Below, in pieces: positions 55,457-61,610 of a stretch of DNA of 61,610 nucleotides. Each line of letters opens with the position of its first letter. The first letter of the stretch is position 1. A program made the position numbers and the translations under genes. Source of the DNA: Chloroflexota bacterium (GTDB lineage: Bacteria; Chloroflexota; Limnocylindria; P2-11E); contig JAJYLV010000006.1 of the NCBI GenBank assembly GCA_021787445.1, positions 1 to 61,610 of the forward strand. Direction: 5' to 3'. The notes beneath the pieces are model-generated. The model was not told the DNA's origin and searched no databases. It was given only the letters and a program-made list of their open reading frames with translations.

Positions 55457-56301
55457 CGACGGACCTCCTGACAAAGGGCGGCGGCGGGGCCGCGTATGCG
55501 CGTTCCCTCAACGCTTCCCGTCGCCGCGCGGATCCGCACCTCGCCGACGCCCGCGTCGAGCGCCTCCCGCGCCGCGAGGACCTTCTTCTTCATGCGCCCG
55601 CGCGCGAGCGCATCCGCCTCGTCCGGCGTCGCGTCGGGCACGACCGATCCGGGATCGGCGACGTCGCGCAGGAGGCCCGGCACGTTGGTGAGGATGAGCA
55701 GCTCGCGCGCGCCGATCGCGGCGGCGACGCGCGCGGCGGCGCGGTCGCCGTCCACGTTGAGGGCTTCTCTCTCCGTCGAGAGCGCCAGCGGCGCGATCAC
55801 CGGCACGCGCCCCGCCGAGAGCTGCTCGCGGAGGAGACCGACGTTCACGGTGTCCACCGTACCGGTCAGGTCGTCGCGCAAGACGACCACCTTCTCGCCG
55901 CGTCGGGCGCGGACGTCCTTGCGCCGCCCGACGAGCAGGCGACCCGAGGGACCTGACATCCCGACCGCGTCGATCCCCCGCTTCTGGAGCAGCTCGACGT
56001 ACAGGAAGTTCTCGATCCCGAGCGCGGCCATGGCGAAGATCTCGAGCGTGCGCCGATCGGTGCGCCGGCTCTGGTGCCCAGAAGGTGAGACGAGCGTCTC
56101 GGGCGGATGGCCCAGCAGGACGGAGAGCCGGTCGGTCTCGGCCGATGCGCCGTGCACCAGCACGACCGGGCCGCGCGCGGCGAGGGCAGCGACCAGGTCG
56201 GCCACTGCGGCCCGATCGACGCCGGCGGACCCGCCCGCCTTGACGATGATCGGCGACGCGGCTGTGCTCCGAGCGTCACCGGCCCTCATCTCGCGCGGCA
56301 C
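55453..56301 (-). CDS. lysZ: LysW-aminoadipate/glutamate kinase (LysZ)
   Basis: 282-residue amino-acid kinase of the acetylglutamate kinase family. It carries [49 protein letters not shown] and [15 protein letters not shown]. It phosphorylates the carrier-bound amino acid. The GTG start at 56301 has no clear promoter or ribosome site. The gene is cut off from lysY by a 1.3-kb plus-strand insert, so it needs its own promoter or read-through. Confidence 0.9.
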   Translation of the reverse strand: MPREMRAGDARSTAASPIIVKAGGSAGVDRAAVADLVAALAARGPVVLVHGASAETDRLSVLLGHPPETLVSPSGHQSRRTDRRTLEIFAMAALGIENFLYVELLQKRGIDAVGMSGPSGRLLVGRRKDVRARRGEKVVVLRDDLTGTVDTVNVGLLREQLSAGRVPVIAPLALSTEREALNVDGDRAAARVAAAIGARELLILTNVPGLLRDVADPGSVVPDATPDEADALARGRMKKKVLAAREALDAGVGEVRIRAATGSVEGTRIRGPAAALCQEVRR

Positions 56302-56752
56302 TAGGATGCCGGACGTCCCGTGGTGAAGGGCACGCGCGGAGCTCGGTCCGCCGGCTCGAGGTCCGGCCGAGCGCGGCCGTGGCGCAAGCAGGTCGAGGAG
56401 GCGCGCTCGATATGCCGCCGGTCCGCGGCGGGACGAGCCCCCCTGAGCGCGCTGGCGCGGATCGCTCCTCTGCTCATCGACTCAGCACATTCTCACGAAT
56501 TGGCCGCGGTCCTAGGGCGAGTACCCGCCGAGGACGTCGCCTCGCACCCTCGCCTGGCTCTGGCGAAGGGTCGCCAGTGCCTTCTGACGGGCGATCCCGC
56601 GGCCGCGCTCGGGTCCGCCGCCTCGTCCGCGGCCGACCTCATCCACCTCGGCGCGCTCCTCGCCGATCGGCGCGGCGACCACGCGCGCGCGCTCCGCGAC
56701 CATCGACGGGCGGCCCGCGCGGGGCCACGTCACGATGATGTATAGAGCGATG
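56302..56752 (+). pseudogene. gap with a TPR/MalT-like coding fragment
   Basis: An open frame (56320-56745) contains LIDSAHSHELAAVLGRVPAEDV, then HPRLALAKGRQCLLTGDPAAAL, then LLADRRGDHARAL. This has the look of helical repeats of LuxR/MalT-type regulators. It has no DNA-binding or ATPase part and no proper start. I regard it as a decayed fragment carried with the adjacent VapBC; a real small gene is not excluded. Nothing else is seen in this gap. Confidence 0.35.
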
Positions 56753-56758
56753 TATGAT
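56753..56758 (+). promoter_or_regulatory. -10 TATGAT of the VapBC module
   Basis: TATGAT matches five of six consensus bases and ends 6 bases before the ATG at 56765, so the mRNA would start at or beside the start codon. Confidence 0.6.
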
Positions 56759-56764
56759 CTGCTC

Positions 56765-57058
56765 ATGGCGCGGATGGTCCGGAAGCAGGTCTACATCGAG
56801 GAGCGGCAGGAGAGGCTGCTGAAGAGGCGCGCCAAGGAGCTCGGGCTGGCGGAGGCCGCGCTCATCCGCCGGGGCATCGACGCGCTGGGTGCCCGGCCGC
56901 TGGCGAGGCCACGCGCACGCTGGAACCGGGCCCTCGCCGAGAGCGAGCGCTGGATCCGCCAACACCGTCGCCTCGAGGTACCTCAGTCGGGCCGCGCGTG
57001 GAAGCGGGAGGATCTGTACGAGGAACGGCTCGCGCGCTACGGTCCTGCTCGACACTGA
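56765..57058 (+). CDS. VapB-type antitoxin (ribbon-helix-helix)
   Basis: 97 residues from ATG 56765. The N-terminus MARMVRKQVYIEERQERLLK is a ribbon-helix-helix start, followed by AKELGLAEAALIRRGID. The basic C-terminal part with WNRALAESERWIRQHRR binds the toxin in such families. The longer frame start at 56735 is unlikely because the -10 hexamer lies inside it. Its stop overlaps the toxin start region. Confidence 0.87.
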   Translation: MARMVRKQVYIEERQERLLKRRAKELGLAEAALIRRGIDALGARPLARPRARWNRALAESERWIRQHRRLEVPQSGRAWKREDLYEERLARYGPARH

Positions 57059-57482
57059 CGTCCTCGTCTACCGCCACGACCCCCGCGACCGGGCCAAGCA
57101 GAACGCGGCCCTCAAGCTCTTCCGGAGCCTGGCCGAGGCCGAGCGCGCCGCGACGAGCGCCCAATGCCTGGCTGAGTTCTACCGGGTCGTAACGCGGCGC
57201 CTGCCCGAGCCGATCTCCCCGCGCGAAGCGCTGGCCGAGGTCGCGCGCTACGCCGAGATCGTCACGGTCCTCGACGTCACCGCCGTGGCGGTCCTCGAGG
57301 CCTGCCGCGGATCCGCCGAGCATGGGCTCTCGGTGTGGGATGCGCTGGTCTGGGCGTGCGCCAAGCTCGAGCAGATCCCCTTCCTCCTGACCGAGGACGG
57401 CGAGCACGGCCGGGCGATCGAAGGCGTCACGTACCTCGATCCGTTCGACCGGCGCTTCGACCTGGAGGGGCTCCTGGCCTGA
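57045..57482 (+). CDS. VapC-type PIN-domain toxin
   Basis: 145 residues from CTG 57045, the first plausible start before the conserved LLDTDVLVYRHDP. Acidic residues are the Asp in LDTDVLVY, Glu in CLAEFYRVV, Asp in SVWDALVWACA and Asp in LLTEDGEHGR. All appear intact. It overlaps the antitoxin gene by 14 bases. Its TGA starts an array of 12-bp repeats that contain the same CCTGAG sequence. Confidence 0.88.
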   Translation: MLDTDVLVYRHDPRDRAKQNAALKLFRSLAEAERAATSAQCLAEFYRVVTRRLPEPISPREALAEVARYAEIVTVLDVTAVAVLEACRGSAEHGLSVWDALVWACAKLEQIPFLLTEDGEHGRAIEGVTYLDPFDRRFDLEGLLA

Positions 57483-57576
57483 GTCCTCGCCTGAGTCCTC
57501 GCCTGAGTCCTCGCCTGAGTCCTCGCCTGAGTCCTCGCCTGAGTCCTCGCCTGAGTCCTCGCCTGAGTCCTCGGCC
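57481..57576. repeat. 12-bp tandem repeat, about eight units
   Basis: GAGTCCTCGCCT is repeated seven times exactly (57481-57564), followed by a variant unit ending GGCC. The array begins inside the vapC stop codon and ends 44 bases before the lysY stop, in the space between two convergent genes. Slipped-strand copying of the vapC end explains it; copy number probably varies between strains. Confidence 0.93.
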
Positions 57577-57620
57577 GTGTTCCTCGCCGGGCGGCTTTCC
57601 GTCCGGCCGGCGGCCTCGCC

Positions 57621-58661
57621 TTACGGGTGCAGGCCGACGAAGCCGAGGCCGGCGTCCTCGGGGAGACCGAGCGCCACGTTCATCGCCTGGACGCCGTTCC
57701 CCGCCGCGCCCTTGACGAGGTTGTCGATGGCGCACAGCGCCACGACCCGGTCGCCGCGCGCGTCCAGCGCGAACCCGACGTCGGCGAAGTTCGTTCCGGC
57801 GAGGAGCTTGGGCTCCGGGAAGCGGTAGATCCCCGTGCGCTCCTTCACGATGCGGACGAACGGCTCGGCCGCGTACGCCTCGCGGTAGGCGCGCCACAGG
57901 ACCTTCTCGTCGGCGACACCGGCGACGGGGACGTGCGCGGTCGCCAGGACGCCGCGCACGAGCTCGACGCTGGTGACGGAGAGCTGGACGCGCGGCGACC
58001 ACCCGTCGCACGAGAGCTCCTGCTCGATCTCCGCCGTGTGCCGGTGCCCGACCGGCCGGAAGCTGCGCACCACGCCGGAGCGCTCGGGGTGGTGCGAGTC
58101 CTCGCTGGCCTCGCGTCCGCCCTCGCTCGAGCCGACCTTGCACTCGACGACGATCGGCCTGGCGCGGTCGACGAGCCCGGCACGGGCGAGCGGGAGGAGC
58201 GCGAGGATCGCCGCTGTCGCGTTGCACCCCGCGCCGGTGACGAGCGTCGAGCCGCGGATGCGGTCGCGGTGCAGCTCGGGGATCCCGTACACGGCCTCCG
58301 CCAGGCGCGCGGGGTGCGGGTGCGGCGCGCCGTACCAGACCTCGTAGGCCTTCGGGTCGCGCAGGCGGTGGTCGGACGAGAGGTCGATGACCAGAGGCGC
58401 GCGCTCCCGGAACTCCTCGTAGCGCTGGGCGCCGTTCGGGAGCGAGAGGAAGACGACGTCGCAGGCGCGGACGTCGTCGTAGGGGACGAACGCGAGGTCG
58501 GTCCGCTTGCGCAGGTTGGGGTGCGCGCTCGTCACCGGCTTGCCGGCGAGCGACGAGCTGCCCGGGACGATCGCGCCGACCTCGGGGTGCGCGAGGAGGA
58601 GGCGCAGGAGCTCGCCGCCGGCGTACCCCGCCGCGCCGACGATGCCGATCCGCAGGCTCAC
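57621..58661 (-). CDS. lysY: LysW-aminoadipyl/glutamyl phosphate reductase (LysY/ArgC-like)
   Basis: 346-residue NADPH-dependent reductase of the ArgC family. The Rossmann start is [20 protein letters not shown]. The catalytic Cys is in [14 protein letters not shown] and the His in [32 protein letters not shown] is typical of LysY-type enzymes. The GTG overlaps the lysX TGA (GTGA). It reduces the phosphorylated carrier-bound acid to the semialdehyde. Confidence 0.91.
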   Translation of the reverse strand: MSLRIGIVGAAGYAGGELLRLLLAHPEVGAIVPGSSSLAGKPVTSAHPNLRKRTDLAFVPYDDVRACDVVFLSLPNGAQRYEEFRERAPLVIDLSSDHRLRDPKAYEVWYGAPHPHPARLAEAVYGIPELHRDRIRGSTLVTGAGCNATAAILALLPLARAGLVDRARPIVVECKVGSSEGGREASEDSHHPERSGVVRSFRPVGHRHTAEIEQELSCDGWSPRVQLSVTSVELVRGVLATAHVPVAGVADEKVLWRAYREAYAAEPFVRIVKERTGIYRFPEPKLLAGTNFADVGFALDARGDRVVALCAIDNLVKGAAGNGVQAMNVALGLPEDAGLGFVGLHP

Positions 58662-59530
58662 GCGTCCGCCTGCTGGGCCTTCCGAGCGAGGGCGAGCGCG
58701 TGGTCGACGATCTTCGCGGGGATGTTCACGCCGGTCGTGTCGATGGAGTTCCGGAACTCCATCGTGTAGTTGACCTCGTTGACGAGCAGCCCCTCCGGGC
58801 CCTCGAGGACGTCGATGGCGACGACGCCTCCGCCGACCGCGCGCGCCGCGCGGACGCACAGGTCGTTCAGCTCGGGCGTGACGGGGCAGCGCGACGCCTT
58901 CCCGCCGCGCGCGGTGTTCGTGATCCAGTGCTCGGACGAGCGGTAGATCGCGCCGATCGTCTCGTCGCCGACGACGAAGGCGCGGATGTCGCGCCCCGGC
59001 TTCGGCACGTACTCCTGCACGTAATAGATGGAGTGGATGTACGTCCCCAGGACGTCCTTGTGCTCGAGGATGCTCTCGGCCGCGTCGCGGTCGTTCACCT
59101 TCGAGATGAGCCGGCCCCACGACCCCACGAGGGGCTTGAGGACCGCGGGGTAGCCGAGCGCCTCGATGGCCTCGAGCGCGGACTCCGGAGTGAAGGCGAG
59201 GCGCGTCCGCGGCGTCGGGACCCCGTCGCGGATGAGACGCATCGTCGTGAGGAGCTTGTTCCCGCAGACATCGGCGACCTCGAACGTGTTCACCGTCGGG
59301 ATACCCCAGGTGTTGAGCACGCTGAGGGCGTACAGAGCGCGGCTGTGCTGGATGCAGCGCTCGAGCACGACGTCGCACCCGAGCTCCGGGCGCCGCTCGG
59401 CCTCGAGCACGAGGGCCCGGTCGTCGATCGTCTTCGCGGGGATGCCCCTCCGCTCGAGGTCCTCGAGGAGGAGCTTCTCTTCCACGCGCACGCGCGAGAG
59501 GAGGACGCCGACCGTCGGGGTGCTACTCAC
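58658..59530 (-). CDS. lysX: LysW ligase (LysX/ArgX, ATP-grasp)
   Basis: 290-residue ATP-grasp ligase that joins the alpha-amino group of aminoadipate or glutamate to the C-terminal Glu of LysW. It has [53 protein letters not shown] and the metal region [24 protein letters not shown] 59530 overlaps the lysW end by 8 bases. I cannot assign LysX versus ArgX specificity by eye. Confidence 0.92.
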   Translation of the reverse strand: MSSTPTVGVLLSRVRVEEKLLLEDLERRGIPAKTIDDRALVLEAERRPELGCDVVLERCIQHSRALYALSVLNTWGIPTVNTFEVADVCGNKLLTTMRLIRDGVPTPRTRLAFTPESALEAIEALGYPAVLKPLVGSWGRLISKVNDRDAAESILEHKDVLGTYIHSIYYVQEYVPKPGRDIRAFVVGDETIGAIYRSSEHWITNTARGGKASRCPVTPELNDLCVRAARAVGGGVVAIDVLEGPEGLLVNEVNYTMEFRNSIDTTGVNIPAKIVDHALALARKAQQADA

Positions 59531-59687
59531 CCCAGTCTTCTTCTTCCTCCGGCGCGAGCGCGAGCGCAAGAGGTGAGGTCTCGGTGACCTCGAGCTCCGC
59601 CCCACAGTCGGGGCACGCCACGATCTCGCCCTTCACCGCATCGCCCCCCACCGTCACGTCGGCGTCACACTCGGGACACTTCGGCAT
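59523..59687 (-). CDS. lysW: amino-group carrier protein LysW
   Basis: 54-residue acidic carrier protein. A zinc finger is formed by CPECDADV and [10 protein letters not shown]. The C-terminus EDWGE ends in the Glu that is amidated by LysX, the hallmark of the family. ATG 59687 has AGGAAGG about 10 bases upstream. It lies 29 bases after the terminator of tRNA-Lys, so it is first in its operon. Confidence 0.95.
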   Translation of the reverse strand: MPKCPECDADVTVGGDAVKGEIVACPDCGAELEVTETSPLALALAPEEEEDWGE

Positions 59688-59715
59688 CGATCCGACCCTT
59701 CCTCGCGCGAATATG

Positions 59716-59739
59716 AAAAAAGGACCCGGCGAAGGGTCC
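59716..59739 (-). terminator. intrinsic terminator between tRNA-Lys and lysW
   Basis: On the minus strand GGACCC, loop TTCGCC, GGGTCC and then TTTTTT. It lies 6 bases after the tRNA and ends its transcript before lysW. Confidence 0.9.
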
Positions 59740-59745
59740 ATACGG

Positions 59746-59817
59746 TGAGCCAGCAGGGATTCGAACCCTGGACCCAAGGATTAAGAGTCCTTTGCTCTAC
59801 CGCTGAGCTACTGGCCC
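59746..59817 (-). tRNA. tRNA-Lys (anticodon CTT)
   Basis: Minus-strand acceptor arms GGGCCAG and CTGGCTC pair with one G-U. The D arm is GCTC...GAGC, the anticodon arm AAGGA/TCCTT with loop CTCTTAA (anticodon CTT) and the T arm has GGTTCGAATCC. The discriminator is A and CCA is not encoded. It lies directly upstream of the LysW gene group. Confidence 0.95.
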
Positions 59818-59823
59818 GGGGTC

Positions 59824-59829
59824 ATTTTA
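59824..59829 (-). promoter_or_regulatory. -10 TAAAAT of tRNA-Lys
   Basis: TAAAAT matches five of six consensus bases and ends 6 bases before the tRNA 5' end. TTCCGT is the nearest weak -35 at 17-base spacing. Confidence 0.55.
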
Positions 59830-59958
59830 GGCGTCGCGGTCGCTGCACGGAAGGGCGGAGCGCGCGCTCCGTCCCCCTCCGCATCCACGACCGCGGGCGA
59901 GCGAGGGGCGTCCGTTCTTCGGCTCGCCGATCTTCGCCGGCGTCTCGCCGCTCCTTAC

Positions 59959-59975
59959 TTAGCCGGAATCCACCG
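59959..59975 (+). repeat. left inverted repeat of the IS1380-family element
   Basis: TTAGCCGGAATCCACCG, mirrored with two mismatches by the sequence at the other end of the element. Confidence 0.82.
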
Positions 59976-60008
59976 GGGGACTGGTGATCATCACCGAATA
60001 AGAACCAA

Positions 60009-60077
60009 CAGGTGCCCTCTTTCCTGAGAAGATCGGGCCGTTCAAGCAACCCACTCCTCAGGGAGAAAGGACACCTG
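60009..60077 (+). promoter_or_regulatory. hairpin that can hide the transposase ribosome site
   Basis: CAGGTGCCCTCTTTCCTGAG (60009-60028) is nearly the reverse complement of the segment 60057-60077, which contains the ribosome site GGGAGAAAGG just before ATG 60082. A read-through mRNA would fold and block translation. A transcript starting inside the element after the left arm would not. Confidence 0.65.
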
Positions 60078-60081
60078 TTAG

Positions 60082-61416
60082 ATGCGATCCTCTCACAGTC
60101 TCGACCGCATCGCCACCACCTTCGACGACGGCGGCCTCATCGCCGACGCGGGCCTCCTGCTCCCGGCCACGCTCGCCCAGCATCTCGGGCTGCGCGAGCT
60201 CTTCGACGCTCACGTCGACCTCGGACCCAACCCGGGCCGCGCCCACGTGGGCGACAAGGCGCTCACGCTCATCATGTCCGCCCTCGCCGGCGGGGACTGC
60301 ATCGATGACGCGGGCGCGCTGCGCGCGGGCGACAGCGCGGCGGTGCTCGGCCACTCCGTGCGCGCGCCCTCGACGCTCGGCACCTTCCTGCGCAGCTTCA
60401 GCTGGGCCCATGCCCGTCAGCTCGACGCCGTGAGCCGCGAGCTCCTCGTTCGCGCCTGGACCGCGGGAGCGGGCCCCGCACCGGACGCGCTCACCATCGA
60501 CGTCGACTCGACCATCTGCGAGACGTACGGCCTGCAGAAGCAGGGCGGCACGCACTTCACGTACACGCACGTGCGCGGCTACCACCCGCTCCTAGCCGTG
60601 GCCGCGGGGTCGGGCGACGTGCTGCACTCGCGCCTCCGCGGGGGCCGCGCCAAGAGCGGGAACGGCGCGGCCAGCTTCCTGGCCGAGACCTTCGCGCGCG
60701 TGCGCGGCGCGGGCTTCGGCGGCGCGCTCACGGTGCGCGCCGACTCCGGCTTCTACGCGGCGGCGGTCGTCCGCGCCTGCCGGCGGGCCGGGGCGCGCTT
60801 CTCCATCACCGTGGTCCTGCAGAAGGGCCTGCGTGCTCGCATCGAGGCCATCCCTGAGGCGGACTGGGCGCCCATCCCGTACTGGCAGGAGGGCGGCGCC
60901 GACGTGGCCGAGATGCCGTACATGCCCTTCGCCCACGACCACGCCGACGCCCCGGAGGTGCGGCTCATCGTGCGACGGGTGCGGCCCACTCCGGGGAGCC
61001 AGCTCGCGCTCTTCGTCCCGTACGCCTACCACGCCTTCATCACCGACCGTGCCGGCGAGATGCTCACGCTCGAGCGAGACCACCGCCGCCACGCCGAGGT
61101 CGAGAACACCATCCGCGACCTCAAGGACGGCGTCGGCCTCGCGCACCTGCCCTCGGGACGCTTCGGTGCCAACGCCGCGTGGCTCGCGCTCCAGGTCATG
61201 GCCCACGACCTCGCGCGCTGGACCAGCCGCATCGGCCTCGGCGAGACGCTCATCACCACGAAGACGCTGCGATCGCGCTTCCTCGCCCTGCCCGGACGCG
61301 TGGCCCGCTCCGCCCGCCGGCTCCTTCTGCACCTGCCGCAGCGGTGGCCGTGGGCGGACCGGTTCGCCGCCGCGCTGAGTGCGCTCCGCGCGATCTCGCT
61401 GCCGCTCACTGCCTGA
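60082..61416 (+). CDS. IS1380-family transposase
   Basis: 444-residue DDE transposase. Catalytic residues are visible: Asp in LTIDVDSTICETYG near residue 141, Asp in TVRADSGFYAAAV near residue 218 and Glu in HAEVENTIRDLKDG near residue 340. QKQGGTHFTYTHVRGYHPLL and SGRFGANAAWLALQVMAHDL are typical of the family. The reading frame is intact, so the element may be active. GGGAGAAAGG is its ribosome site, inside a hairpin. Confidence 0.95.
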   Translation: MRSSHSLDRIATTFDDGGLIADAGLLLPATLAQHLGLRELFDAHVDLGPNPGRAHVGDKALTLIMSALAGGDCIDDAGALRAGDSAAVLGHSVRAPSTLGTFLRSFSWAHARQLDAVSRELLVRAWTAGAGPAPDALTIDVDSTICETYGLQKQGGTHFTYTHVRGYHPLLAVAAGSGDVLHSRLRGGRAKSGNGAASFLAETFARVRGAGFGGALTVRADSGFYAAAVVRACRRAGARFSITVVLQKGLRARIEAIPEADWAPIPYWQEGGADVAEMPYMPFAHDHADAPEVRLIVRRVRPTPGSQLALFVPYAYHAFITDRAGEMLTLERDHRRHAEVENTIRDLKDGVGLAHLPSGRFGANAAWLALQVMAHDLARWTSRIGLGETLITTKTLRSRFLALPGRVARSARRLLLHLPQRWPWADRFAAALSALRAISLPLTA

Positions 61417-61592
61417 AGGCCTCGACTTCCCCGATCACGCGCCCCCGCCGCGCCTCAGCACGTCCTGCGGCCATCCCGATATCCGCTCTGATCGGCATGC
61501 GCATCCGCGCGCCGACCGATCCGGCCGGATCTCCCCGACGCGACGCTCATGACGCCGTGCGCAGCCATTGATCAGGCTGCTATCGCTGGGGA

Positions 61593-61610
61593 ACGGTGGA
61601 TTCGGGCTTA
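61593..61610 (-). repeat. right inverted repeat of the IS1380-family element
   Basis: Read on the minus strand TAAGCCCGAATCCACCGT; it matches the left end and finishes at the window edge. Confidence 0.82.

Larger units (their letters stand above)
59959..61610 (+). mobile_element. IS1380-family insertion sequence
   Basis: The left end (59959, TTAGCCGGAATCCACCG) and the inverted right end (61610 backward, TAAGCCCGAATCCACCG) agree at 15 of 17 positions and flank one transposase gene. The element is about 1.65 kb. The right inverted repeat ends exactly at the last base of the window, so the flanking target duplication cannot be checked. Bases 61417-61592 between transposase and right end hold no gene. 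Confidence 0.88.

Noticed and set aside
57481-57576. CRISPR-like array
   Set aside because: The units are 12 bp and contiguous without spacers, so it is a simple tandem repeat.
59856-59871. 16-bp palindrome CGGAGCGCGCGCTCCG
   Set aside because: Simple GC alternation upstream of tRNA-Lys with no start, U-tract or repeat elsewhere to give it meaning.

Overview
The window is about 70% GC, and its genes are packed into long operons whose neighbours overlap by 1-8 bases (ATGA, GTGA or TGATG junctions). The gene content points to a bacterium of the Chloroflexota (Limnocylindria/Ellin6529-like) or a related deep-branching terrestrial group. It has a LysW carrier-protein biosynthesis cluster, an EtfD-type ETF oxidoreductase, a T-box on valS, an actinobacterial-style fhaA-fhaB-rodA-pbpA cell-wall cluster and an IS1380-family element. 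This placement is inference; there is no rRNA or marker phylogeny in the window.

Layout. (1) 1-12296, minus strand: a single acyl-CoA/propionyl-CoA degradation operon. It is headed by a MerR regulator that sits under a near-perfect palindrome, followed by thiolase, three acyl-CoA dehydrogenases, EtfD, ETF beta and alpha, split methylmalonyl-CoA mutase and MeaB (cut by the window edge). (2) 12312-18015: an M20 amidohydrolase, an HD protein, a small sigma factor coupled to a zincin peptidase, ribulose-phosphate epimerase, a class V aminotransferase, a small acidic protein and a YbaK deacylase. (3) 18041-19220: an ABC-transporter gene wreck next to an Xre-RES toxin-antitoxin pair. (4) 19283-28898, minus: fmdB, yihY, fhaA, fhaB, rodA, pbpA, moxR, DUF58 and a transglutaminase, forming a cell-envelope operon. 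(5) 29127-41141: an aldehyde dehydrogenase, valS with a complete T-box leader, a large GAF/HD-GYP/GGDEF protein, a cupin, clpX, clpP and tig. (6) 41173-43764: small proteins, an internally deleted dehydrogenase remnant, tRNA-Leu, a VapBC-type pair and a DUF922 lipoprotein. (7) 43784-53151, minus: a 1520-residue surface propeller protein, then a nucleotide-signalling operon (CHASE2 cyclase, GAF, GAF-HD-GYP, metallo-beta-lactamase-fold hydrolase). (8) 53181-59817, minus: the LysW pathway (lysK, lysJ, lysZ | lysY, lysX, lysW) plus tRNA-Lys, split by a plus-strand VapBC insert that ends in a 12-bp tandem repeat. (9) 59959-61610: an IS1380-family element whose right end is the window edge.

Two themes run through the window. 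First, many transcription units start with a TAnnnT -10-like hexamer only 6-11 bases from the start codon, which suggests leaderless or nearly leaderless transcripts; in three regulator genes a perfect or near-perfect palindrome overlaps that hexamer. Second, all three toxin-antitoxin modules sit beside decayed gene fragments. The most promising candidate for an undescribed system is the four-gene cyclase/GAF/HD-GYP/MBL operon, which may link cyclic-nucleotide and c-di-GMP signalling.
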